DNA from: Melastoma dodecandrum
Taxonomy: Eukaryota; Streptophyta; Magnoliopsida; Myrtales; Melastomataceae
Assembly: GCA_029817715.1 (NCBI GenBank)
Contig: JARUPY010000473.1
Coordinates: 930,001 to 994,000 of the forward strand
Length of the DNA: 64,000 nt
Reading direction: 5' to 3'
Below, one piece after another: positions 9,701 through 20,117 of this stretch. The position numbers and the translations under genes were made by a program. Every line of letters starts with the position of its first letter. The stretch's first letter is position 1. The notes under the pieces are model-generated. The model was not told where the DNA came from. It searched no databases and saw only the letters and a program-made list of their open reading frames with translations.

Positions 9701-12290
9701 GAAAGGGAGTATTCGTTCTTTAATCAGTACTTCCTTATTTAAAAAAAATGAGTTACATGAGCTCACTCATTTTAGCCCTTGTCGCATGTGGACGAAGGCG
9801 TGGGTGGCAGGGTGGTAAAATTTCGAGCCAAATCCTTGAAACAATTTCGAGCCAAAGCTTCGAAATATTCTTCATTGTCAACACGTACAGGAACTTCCTA
9901 AGCAGACAACAACAGGCGCGGCGGTAGGGTGGTAAAGCTCCGAGCAATATCGGGGCAAAAATTCAAGCAATCTTGGATAAATCTTCGTTTCCAAGACAAC
10001 GAATCACGTAAAAGGGAGTATTCGTTCTTTAATCAATACTTCCTTATTTGCAAAAATGAGTTACATGAGCTCACTCATTTTAGCCCTTGTCGCATGTTGA
10101 CGAAGGCGTGGGTGGCAGGGTGGTAAAGTTTCGAGCCAAAGCCTTGAAACAGTTTTGAGCCAAAGCTTCAAAATATCCTTCGTTGTCAACAAAACGATGA
10201 TCTACATGAAAGGGAGTATTCGTTCTTCAACTAATACTTTCTCTGCAGAACAGGTTACATGAGCTTACTTGTTTTTCCCTTCGGCTTGTCTCATAGGTAC
10301 ATGAACATCCTAAGCAGACGACGAAGGCGAGGGTGGTAGGGTGGAAACGTTTCGAGCCAAAGTTTCGAAACAGCCTTCGTTGGTAAAACAATGACGACGA
10401 CAACACGAGAACAATCCTGTGACAAATTTCCGAGTGATCATGGACATATCTCCGAGCGACTCTGGGGCATATCTCCAAGCTATCATGGGACGAGACTGAG
10501 CAAGCTTGGATAACTCTCAGTTGACAAAATGGCAAATAACATGAAAGGGAGTATATGTTCCTTAACAAATGCTTTCTTTACAAAACAAGTTACACGAACT
10601 TACTTGTTTTGCCCTTCGGCTTATCTCATAGGCACATAAACAACCTAGGCAGACGGGAAGATACAACAACATCCTGTCATGCCAATAAAGACAACTTTCG
10701 AAGCAAAGCTTCGAAACAACACTCATAATCAACAAGACAACAAGACAACAAATTACATGAAAATACATGAGCGTCTTAAGCAGACAACAAAGACAAACGA
10801 TGAAGTTTCAAACCAACGCTTCAGAACAATCTTCGTCAGCAAACTTCTTTATATCCCCAGGGAGTCAACTGGGGCAAAGAACACTAACAATACACATGAA
10901 AAGGGAGAATCATACAAATACTACTCTCTTCATCAAGCTAAGTGAAATTACATGAGCTCATTTCACTTACGTCCTTTGTCTCGTGGACAGGTACAAGAGC
11001 TCCTCACACGTATGGTGCAAAACTCCTATGACAAAGGCGTGGGTGGCAGGGTGGCAAAGCTTCAAGCCAAGGTCTTGTAGCAATTTCGTCAAACCTTCGA
11101 TTCCATCGGACGAAGATGCATTGATGAAATCACACAAAAAGGAAAGTAGCAAAACTCTACTTCGCCTTTCATATAAATGAAGTTACACGAGCAAACTTCA
11201 TTCTTACTCTAACAGAAACAAGTTACCAGAACTTCCTTATTTCTAGCCATCTGTTTGATAGGTACATGAGCATCCTTACACAACAGACATCAAGCTTGTA
11301 GCAATTTCGTCAAATCTTCGATTCCATCGGACGAAGATGCATTGATGAAATCACACAAAAAGGGAAGTATCAAAACTCTACTTCACCTTTCATATAAATG
11401 AAGTTACACGAGCAAACTTCATTCTTACTCTAACCGAAACAAGTTACCAGAACTTCCTTGTTTCTAGCCATCTGTTTGATAGGTACATGAGCATCCTTAC
11501 ACAACAGACATCAAGCTTGTAGCAATTTCGTCGAACCTTCGATTCCACCGGACGAAGATGCAACGATGAAATCATGCAAAAGGGAAGTATCAAAACTCTA
11601 CTTCGCCTTTCATACAAATGAAATGACATGAACAAATTTCATTCTTACTTTGAAAGAAAACAAGTTACATGAGCTCACTTGTTGTCTGTCCTTTGCCTAA
11701 CATAGGTGCATGAACATCCTATATTATGGACAAAGGCGCGGGCGGTTGGGTGGAAAATTTCGAACCAAACCTTCGGAATCGCCTTTGTTGTCACCAATGA
11801 TGAGCATACCAAGAGGGAGTATCATCTACACTGCTTTCTAACAAAATTTCTTATATTTCCCCAGATGGAGTCGTATCTCCGTTTCCCAGCTGGAGTCCTG
11901 CCTTCGTTCAAGCTGGAGTTGATTACATGCATCGCATTCCTCAACAAGAATCAGACATACAAGCATATTCTTCCAGAACTATCATTGAGACAGACATATC
12001 TATCTCATCTCCCCAGCGGATACTTCATTTCATTGTTATCTCCCCCAAGCGAGAGTCGAAGTACATGAGCTAACTTCGTCTCCGTCCGTTGTCAACTGTG
12101 TAGGCACATGGACTCCGCACAGTACGGTACAAACTCCTAGGCAACGGCGTGGGTGGTCGGGTGGAAGCCGTTTGATTCTAATATCAAAGAACATGACTGG
12201 GGCATGAAAGTGCAAACACTTTCCCCTCGAAGTTTGCACAAGAGCACTTCGGAGGTTTGAGTATCTAAACCTAGTCATTTCTTAAACATT
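9700..12290 (+). repeat. Array of hairpin-bearing repeat modules in element A 3' internal region
   Basis: Successive modules of roughly 200-350 bases begin with 'catgaaagggagtat' (9700, 10204, 10539 and others). Each then has a hairpin with loop TACATGAGCTC or a variant, then a CCTTTG...CAAAGG-type outer stem around a second hairpin with loop TACATGAGCAT, then a G-rich GGGTGG..GGGTGG string and a 'ttcgagccaaagcttcgaaa' foldback. The same modules occur after pol in element B. They do not code for protein. Confidence 0.8.
11076..11640 (+). repeat. Tandem repeat of ~221-bp period in element A
   Basis: 'tgtagcaatttcgtc' recurs at about 11076, 11298 and 11519, followed each time by the same block (ccatcggacgaagatgca, gaagttacacgagcaaact). 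The first two copies are complete and the third diverges. Element B holds a looser two-copy version (37391 and about 37610). Tat/Ogre 3' untranslated regions are known to carry such arrays. Confidence 0.8.
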
Positions 12291-13646
12291 CATGCGCTCA
12301 TTCGCATATAATTTAAAATGATTTTTTGACAATAAAAATGCTTCTGAGCGAGAGTGGAGAAGGCAAGCCTATCCCTAAACACTTACCCGGAAAGATGAGC
12401 GCAAACACTGTAAGGATTCATACCTAAGCATTCAGGCGGATAATGAATCCTTTGACAAAAGATGCTCTAAACCGGGATGAAATCGAGCATTTCTTCCCTA
12501 TCCAAAACACAAAACATTGACCATTGCTAACCCCTTCCGAGCCAAAGTCGAAGTTTCTATATACGTTACTCCCACTGAGTCTAAGGACCGCCTCACATTG
12601 AGGTTAAAGGAGATCTTGTAGCTAGAAACCGGAAGCAACGGATCACAGAGGCGACACTTCCTCAAGGTTCAAGCGAAGAGGTACCATCAACAGACGTGCT
12701 TGCCAGTTGACTTGTACCCAGGGACAAAAACATCCAACAATTCTGCAAGACGTACAAATCGTCAAAGAGTCCAAAGCAGCTCTAAAAAGATGAACGGGGA
12801 TGAAAATGGGGCAAATCCTCATATACCATCAAGAAATATAAATCCTCAAAGAGTTCAAGGCGTCTCCAACAAAGCAAAGAAAAAGAAATAAAATGGGACA
12901 AATCCCTGCATGAAAGCGAAGAAAGAGCAAAATCAGCGCAAAGACCAAGGTCGTCAAAAGCAAAGCGCAAAAAGAAAATAAAAGAGCAAATTAAAGCACC
13001 AGGGCCGACATGAAAGGCCGCAAAAGCAAAGGTGCTATCTCCCGGACAAAACAGGGACAAGGCACTCCCCAAAACAGATTTCAAAAGATGGAGAATTCGC
13101 TTGGACGGTGGATCGACCATCAATCCCCAACGGCGCATCTCAACGGGCCTGCTGTCTGGTAGATGGAGAATTCGCTTGGACGGTGGAACCTCTATGGTAC
13201 AACAGCTTCCGATGAGGTCCTTAGACTCGTTCCTTCAAAATGACAAATTCAGATTCTCTATCCAAGGCTTTACGCCAAAACTACATTTCAACCTAGATAA
13301 AGACTCTTTCGACTGGTACATGAGCATCCAAGTCAAGGGTATTCTAAAATCCAACTGAGATGACTTTTAGAAATAAGAGTAAGATATGAGAGAAGTCAGA
13401 AGCCATTCTTTATTCTCGCTCAGAAGAAATCTTAATAAAACATGACATGCATGAGAGCATAATCCTACATGTTTGATTATTTTGTTCGATCCCCCAAGCT
13501 TCACGGAATACATTTGTTACTGACATTTTCTTGATTAGATCCCAAGGTATAGATCTATCAAGAATACCCTAAGATTACAATTTGGGGTTATCTATGACGT
13601 CCTTGCGAGACAATCTTCTCAGATTCTCCCACAAGGAGGGGCAAAC
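12291..13646 (+). other. Element A 3' untranslated region and polypurine tract
   Basis: Homologous to 38345-39582 of element B (for example 'ctgagcgagagtggagaagg', 'gatgctctaaaccgggatga'). It ends in the polypurine tract AAGGAGGGGCAAAC (13633-13646) directly before the 3' LTR. That tract is identical in both elements. No coding region is seen. Confidence 0.75.
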
Positions 13647-16600
13647 TGTAGATCCCCCAAATTGTTTACTATCCGAACAAAACCAGTCGACTGCGAACCT
13701 GTTCGAAAATTACTTCGAAAGTTTGGGGATCAATCCAAATTGATGGACCCATTCCGACTTTTACAAAAAGGGGACGTCACTACTAAAGAAAAACCAGACT
13801 AGAAAAATTTTCTTGGCGAGGCCCAGCGAATCCAGCCCAAGCCCGTCCGCCAAGACAGCCCGCTTGCCCAACCCAGCGCCAAGGTCCCCGAGAATTGTGA
13901 AGACCAGTTGATTCCCCCCAATCCAGGCCTGGATGAACCCGGCCCAGCCAAGCTGAAGACAGTGGCGCCCCCCGTCGCAATCTGCAACAACAGCAGCTGT
14001 AGCATCAGACACCTGCAGCAGCTTCGTTCACCTCGGGATGCCCAGAGCTACCCTGCTCTGACTTCCCCTGCTAGCTCGCAGAGCTTCGCCGCCCCCACCC
14101 CCCAATTCATGACCTGAGGCGATGAGGTTCCACCTTGATGAGTGTGCCCATCCATTCGCAGCCAGAGGGAGAAGGATTTCTCTATAAAAGAAAAGAATGG
14201 AGGGGGGGTTGACAGACCGGACCTGGAGAGCTTCTTCATCGCCTCCCCTGTTTCTCCCCAAAACAACACAACAGCTCTACCTTCCCCCCTCCCTCAATCG
14301 ATTCTGCCCAAGGTGTATACCTGGAGATGGAGACCCTTTTGCGCCACGGTAGCAACAAAACCGCCCCGCCACCAGCTCCTGGTCCCAACCTCCTCCTCAC
14401 TCGGCAACAAGCAGCTCGGTGATGGCAACTAGTTGCTGGTGACAACCAGAAGTGTTCTCCCATCTCATCTCCAAGGTAGCCTCCCTAACAATGCTATGAT
14501 CGACACCAGTGGAATAACGGTCCCCCCGCTCCATGCCACATCCATGGATGGCCACACCAGCGGCGGCGTCGTCCTCTTAACAGCAGACACCAAGCCTCGA
14601 CAACCACGATGGCCAAACCGGGCTACTCTCAGCGCCATACCCGGCGGAATCGACCAGGAGCCCAAGGCGCTCCCGACTCCAACAACTAGGACACCCAAGG
14701 CGCATCCCCACCTCCCCGCAGTCTCCGAGCCGCTTCCGGTCGTGACGACCAGCACCCACCTCGTCTCCCCGTCCTCCTCCTCCTCCCTCGCGTCCAGATC
14801 CGGACTCGGCCGAGGCGACCCGAGCTTGGCCGACCCGCTCCTCCCCACGGCTGGCCCGATCGGAGATGATGGCAGACCCGACAGCCCCAAAGCGGCCACC
14901 TCCACAACCCGCTTCGGATCCGGCCGCAACGGACCCCCGGGGGGTCGGCCTCCCTAGATCCGCGACAAAAAGGACACCCACCAAGGCGCGGCCGCCCTTC
15001 TCCACGATCCTCGCCCCAAAACACCCGCCATGGCGCCATCCTTCCCGAGGCGCCATCTTCCCCTCCTGGCCCATGTGACAGCCCCTTTCCCTCCTTGACA
15101 TCGGCCTTCCCCTTTCCGGAAAGAGACCCCGATCTCTACGGGCAAAAGCAGCCCCACCAAGTCCGCACTGGAGGACGACGTCGTTGGGCACCACAAACCC
15201 AGAGGAAGGCGGAGGTCAGGGGAAGCGTGTGTAAGGCGAGGACATTTCGATGGTGAAATCCCAAAGCGTGTCTTCGGCTTTCAGAAGGAAAGTCAAGGCT
15301 CCAATCCCATCACAGAAAGGTAAGAGCTTTTCTTTTCCTTTTTTTATTAAAGCCGATTCCCACTGTTAGGATTAGAAATGTTAACATTTTAACTTATTGT
15401 TATTACGTTTATTGCTCCCACTCATTGTCTTGTCATTAGAATTATTTCATTACGTTTCGATTTTCCTTTGTTTCGTTATTACTTGATTGTGTGTGTTCAA
15501 GTTACACGTGAACCCGAGGCTTCGAAGTATTCTGGATGGAGTCTTTGAAATAATTTTTATAAAGCCATTAATTGTTCTTGAAATTTAATTCTTTTCGACG
15601 AATGCCTTTGACCCCCCACTTTTTCTACTCTTTGTCGTTTGTTTGCATGAAAACATAACGAGAAATATGAATTTTCCCGAAACATCGAAAGCCGACGCAA
15701 GCATTTGAAATCGAGGAGTCAACAACCAAGGAGACATCTTCTGACATATCAGAGGATCGACGTCAACGGGATATACAAATGTTCCATTTAATTCAACCAT
15801 TTCAAACGGTAAGTCATGCCTTACTATTTTAGTACAGTTAAATTTACGTCAATTTAACCGTTACTAAGGGCCTTGCACATCGGCATCTTCCTGTTTTACA
15901 TGTAAAACACCGAGGAATTATTACCAAGGAATGCATCCTCCAACGACGCGGACGATCGACATCAACGGGATACAAAATGCCCCATTTAACTCAACCATTT
16001 TAAACGGCTTTGCACATCTCTTCCATTTCCTTGTTTTACATGTAAAACAACGAGGAATTCATTACCAAGGGACATCCATTTTCGACATCACCGAAGATCA
16101 ATATCAACGGGCCACACAACGCCCCAGACATCCATCTTCCGACATCACGGAAGATCCACATCAACGGGCTATACAACCCCCCAGACATCCATTTTCAACA
16201 TCATGAAGGATCAACATCAACGGGCCACACAACGCCCGGTGAGTAATCATTCTTACTCACCAGTTAATTTCAAAATCATCCCATGTATTTTGGAATTTTA
16301 TATCTATCGTTTTCTATGTGGTGTTTTAATTTTGCATGAAAAATCAACCGAGCTTCATGGAATTTCGACAAAGCGATATTTCGAAGATAGAAAGCTTGAA
16401 GGCGTGTGTAACAAACCGCGCGGGTTGGACCTACCGCGGCCTAAAAAACCGCTGGTTCAGAGAGAAGCGACATCAACCGTCATCTCAGGTACATGAGGGA
16501 AGTGCGGGCTTCCCGTCTTTTCTTTATTTCCACATGTAACGGGTCGTGAGCCCAAGTGCATAGGCTCATGATCACCACCCTTTCCCGCTCTCTTTGATCT

Positions 16601-17239
16601 CGATAAATTGGTTGTGGTTGTTCGCATGCTTTAGGCCCGTAGGTTTATCGTCGCATGCTATTTGCTAAATACACATGAGTTCGAGTCCAAAAGGCTCGAA
16701 TCGGGTCCAACGCCCGTAAAACAGTGACATGAGTCCGGAGTCATGCCCGGATCGGGTCCAACGCCCGTTAATCTAAAGCCAAACTCTTTTGGAGCAAACG
16801 CCACCTCTTCGCATGTTTAGAGTGTAAAGACTAGTAAGTAGAAATCCCCGAACAAGCTGTTTTTCCGACTTAACAGTTTTAAATTAAAAAGTCGGTGGCG
16901 ACTCCGTAATAGTTTACCTAGTTTAAACAATGACACATTTTACAAACGGAGCCATTTTGGATGGGTGACGGCAACACGAGCCGCTTCCTGGATCCTCCCG
17001 GATTTTCCCAAGCGAGGTCTTAACGCAGCCTTTCGCCCGTCGCCTTCAAGGACTGGAGACGGTCGGCAAAACGCCCCGCAGATCCGCTCGGGAACCAAGG
17101 GAGGATTCAACCCGATGCCCTTCCGCAGCGTCCGACGCTCGAGTCGCGACGCCGACCGGATTGGGCCTCGGGGAGCGGGCCCGGATCCTCGTGTCGCCGG
17201 AGCCGCAGCGCGCGTGCTAGGCCGGAGGGCGCGCGTACA
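13647..17239 (+). repeat. 3' LTR of element A (3593 bp)
   Basis: Near-identical to 4262-7860. Visible differences include a short deletion near 16300 (bases 'ctgata' absent) and about sixteen substitutions. The TATA box copy is at 14183-14190. It ends GTACA followed by GTCGC. Confidence 0.92.
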
Positions 17240-17465
17240 GTCGCTATTTGAAACCACGTCTTTTAAGGAAAGTCGTTGTTTCAAATTGCTACTCTTTTTA
17301 AATTCAAAGTCACGATTTGAAACGGCGACTTAAGGGACAGTATTCGGGTAATTTTGAAAACTCGAATAGTATTTCTCGAATTTTTTCTCAACTAACCGTA
17401 ATTAAGTACAAACCTCTAAACGAGTTGAGCCCATAATTAAATACAAACCTCTAAACGAGTTGAGT
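17240..17465. repeat. Right half of the split inverted-repeat element
   Basis: Begins with the same 'gtcg(c/t)tgtttcaaa'-type motifs as the left arm. From about 17330 to 17427 it is the reverse complement of about 3838-3935. It ends with a two-copy direct repeat (aattaa(g/a)tacaaacctctaaacgagttgag). Confidence 0.6.
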
Positions 17466-17867
17466 GTCGTGTTTGAAGATTACTAACATGTACGAGACTA
17501 TCAACGTAACCCGTCTTTGTGATTATGTTTATTGACCGGCGTCATTTTCGTGCCTAGTTTTCTTGCTTGTTCCCCAAAGCGAACAAACCTTTGGTCCGAC
17601 CGCTATTGCGTTCCCCCTTTTTCTCATTTTCCCGTATTAGTCAATACCCTTTTTTTCTCACGGACATCAATATATTTATTTGTCCTGCCAAACTTGCTCG
17701 ATCATCCATGGTTCATTGGTTTGTGAATGACTATAGACCGTCAGATGATTTAGTAGTATGTGATTATTGAGAATTAAAAAAAAAATCATATATTAGCGAC
17801 GACTAATTCAGTGTTGTCGTGCCATAACATATGTCATGTGTAATGGGGAACATCAAAGTTCCTCGTT

Positions 17868-18035
17868 TTGACCAAGTCATGTCATGAGATTATTCCATGT
17901 TCTAAAAAGTCGATGTCTTTTGGGTCAAGGTTTTCAAAAGGACACGTCTATTAACACTAACCAATGAAATACTCGATCAACGCCTTTGAAACTCCCGTGA
18001 TGAGTTGAACTTTTTGTTTCTTTTCCCTATAAATA
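17868..18035 (+). promoter_or_regulatory. Promoter of the small secreted-peptide gene (W-boxes, TATA)
   Basis: TATAAATA lies at 18028-18035, 101 bases before the ATG at 18129. Two W-box cores (TTGACC at 17868-17873 and its reverse complement at 17923-17928) stand 200-260 bases before the ATG. W-boxes are binding sites of WRKY factors, so stress or defence control is possible. This is inference from motifs only. The stretch 17466-17867 shows nothing else. Confidence 0.45.
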
Positions 18036-18128
18036 CCGGAAGAACCTATGATTTCTATCATTCGTGTATAGTAACACATCATCGAATATTTTGTTTAGAT
18101 TCAAAGAGAAGGAGAAAGCGAAAGCAAG

Positions 18129-18401
18129 ATGAGGCGCGAGACCCTGGTGGCAGTTGCCCTGATCGCGGCGCTGTTCGTGATCCAGATACGGCCGCACGAC
18201 GCGTGTCGAGTCCTCGGAGGAGATTTCAGTAGGACGCTGTTGCCGGGATTGCAGAAGGGAGTGACTCCGCCATCGGGGAACGGGTGCACCTTCACTCCTG
18301 GCCAAGGCGGACCCCCATGCCTCGGTGGGAGAAAGTCCTTCGGCGGCCGTGATGCTGATAAAGATGATGATCATAAATTCGAGACCTTCGCCTCTCACTA
18401 G
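18129..18401 (+). CDS. Small secreted peptide precursor (90 aa), putative phytocytokine
   Basis: Single-exon ORF. Residues 1-26 form a signal peptide (MRRET, then a hydrophobic AVALIAALFVIQI core). A short variable propeptide follows, then a Pro/Gly-rich block at about residues 46-64 (PPSGNGC-TFTPGQGGPPC) with two cysteines, then a polar tail rich in Asp/Lys. The plan (signal peptide, propeptide, two-Cys C-terminal motif with C-T-x-x-P) recalls CTNIP/SCREW-type plant peptide hormones. The match is short and I do not assign the family. A frameshifted paralogue lies 1.7 kb downstream, with its TATA box at the same 101-base spacing. The precursor would enter the secretory pathway and be processed in the apoplast. 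Confidence 0.6.
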   Translation: MRRETLVAVALIAALFVIQIRPHDACRVLGGDFSRTLLPGLQKGVTPPSGNGCTFTPGQGGPPCLGGRKSFGGRDADKDDDHKFETFASH

Positions 18402-19728
18402 GCGACCTCGGGATTGGATATTAAACGAAACTTCGCGAGGATGATGTCGGGGTCACGGCAGAGTAGATGCGCAGAAACTGAGGGGTTTGGGGTAACCTTT
18501 TGCCTGAGGTTGATAAGGTTTTTCTTTTAATTCCGGGGGGTTTCGAAATTCATTCTTTTGTTCAAATGTGAATAACACGTCCCCATTTAATTATTAGATT
18601 ACTGATTTTATGACAATAATAAGGTTGAGGGTGTTGAAGTGAAGCAAAGTAAATCCAAATCCAATGGATGATACACAAAGAGGAAGAAGACAATGAAAAA
18701 AGAAAAAAATGGCTTAATTATCATTAACAAACTCTGGCGTTTTTATATACAGAATATTAATTATAACCAACACAGCAATTCTGGGAGCAACAACCTTGTC
18801 TCCCCAACTCAACAACTTTTGTTCCTTCTTGTATCTTGGACCTGGACTTCATCTTGCGCCGCCTCCCCTCTTGGCTTCAACGGCTTTACGGCCTCACTAC
18901 AATCCGCTGATATTCCAACATGAAGCATTGTAATAAAAGTACGTTCAGAAGTCTCGATGATCAAAGATTCATTTTCGTATGTTTTTGTTGTTTTTCATCT
19001 CCCTCTTCTATGGGAACTAAAGTTTTTCCCGAGGTCGCTCGGCGGATCAGGACGAGATTGTTAGTCATATACAACCCTTGACGTTAGAACTATATAACGC
19101 TCGTGAATGGCCGAGGAAGCCGGAACGATCACTACTAACAGGAGAAGGAAAGATTCGAGAGCACAACAGCGGTACACATTCGTGCTTGGACAGTTGTAGA
19201 GTTAGCCTCTCTCGTAAGAGACCTCTCGATTCATTTGTCATTCTCAAACTTATAGTCTTCATACCCGACCCTGCAGTTCAAAAAGTTGAGAAATGGCATA
19301 ATCCGACACTTCATGTTTCATCGCAAGATCTGAGGTGAATTTTTAGTGCCCTTACCACTGGGTTTTTCTCCCTCGGACGTTACTCAATTTTGACATGTAA
19401 ATAAAGATTAAAATTAAGTGATTAATTATTTTTGGTATTTGGTTATGAACTTGAGTAATAATCAGGTAGGAATATTAGCAACTTTAAAAAAAAAATACGT
19501 AAAAAAATTCTACTTCAGCGATTACGTCAGAAACATTCCAATGTCGTCTGATTAATGTTAGATTAATTTAACAAGTTCCCGAGATTTGACTAATTCAATA
19601 TTTACCAATTACTTTTCTGTGTTGAAAACCTTTTTCAGGTTGCTTACAGCTCATGTTTCGAAACGACACTTCTTATATTAAAACCAAAAACACTTTCTCA
19701 ATTAACTCCCATGTCGTGCTTTGAATTC
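18402..19728. other. Intergenic DNA between the peptide gene and its broken copy
   Basis: No gene recognised. A minus-strand frame of about 60 codons at 18771-18990 resembles no family I know and lacks a convincing start. Confidence 0.45.
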
Positions 19729-19752
19729 TTTCTTCTTCTTCTTCTTCTTCTT
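19729..19752. repeat. (TTC)n microsatellite
   Basis: About eight TTC units, directly upstream of the TATA box (TATAAATA, 19768-19775) of the broken peptide gene copy. Confidence 0.85.
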
Positions 19753-19868
19753 TTTTCTAATCTTTCCTATAAATACCAACGCTCCGATTTATCTTGTTCA
19801 TTTCACATCATATCCGTGCCATCGAATTCTACTCGAATTTTCAGGAAAATCAAAACGGAGAAATCAAA

Positions 19869-20117
19869 ATGAGGCGACGAACTTTGATTGGAAGAAGCCG
19901 TGATCGCGGCAGTGTTGGTGTTCAAGATACGTCCACATGTTGCGTGTCGCGTTCTTCCAGGAGCTTGGAGGAGACGTTTCAAGTGGTGCAGAAAGGCACG
20001 AGTCCTTCGTCGGGGGACGGGTGCATGTTCACTCCCGGCCAAGGCAGCTCCCCGTGCCTCGCGACAAGGAAGTCATTCAGCAACGGGCTCCCAAGTCTTC
20101 CTCGTGGAACGGATTGA
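19869..20117 (+). pseudogene. Frameshifted copy of the secreted peptide precursor
   Basis: DNA aligns along its length with 18129-18380: atgaggcg start, the 'cgtgatcgcggc' hydrophobic segment, 'acat.ttgcgtgtcg', 'tgcagaaagg', and 'ggtgcatgttcactcccggccaaggc'. The signal-peptide part (EEAVIAAVLVFKIRPHVACRVL) is read in one frame. A following LGGDVSSG is in a second frame. The two-Cys motif (SSGDGC-MFTPGQGSSPC) is in the third, the same frame as the ATG. At least two or three small indels are needed to explain this, one of them an insertion of about ten bases after CRVL. Promoter spacing is kept. It is either a pseudogene or, less likely, has an unusual spliced structure. Confidence 0.65.

Larger units (their letters stand above)
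4262..17239 (+). mobile_element. Element A: large non-autonomous Tat/Ogre-related LTR retrotransposon
   Basis: Two near-identical LTRs (4262-7860 and 13647-17239) begin TGTAGATCC and end GTACA. They enclose a 5.8-kb internal region with a tRNA-Arg primer binding site directly after the first LTR and a polypurine tract directly before the second. Flanking five-base sequences are ATCGC and GTCGC, a target-site duplication with one mismatch. No gag, protease, reverse transcriptase or integrase is present. The internal ends match those of element B (25043-43559), which suggests mobilisation in trans. By eye the LTRs differ at about sixteen positions in 3.6 kb, so the insertion is recent. It sits inside an older inverted-repeat element. 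Confidence 0.92.

Noticed and set aside
9700..12290. Regularly spaced repeats considered as a CRISPR-like array
   Set aside because: Units are long, diverged and lie inside a plant retrotransposon; no short identical repeats with unique spacers.
18771..18990. Minus-strand frame of about 60 codons ending in TRRNKSC
   Set aside because: No start or splice acceptor that makes sense and no family resemblance.
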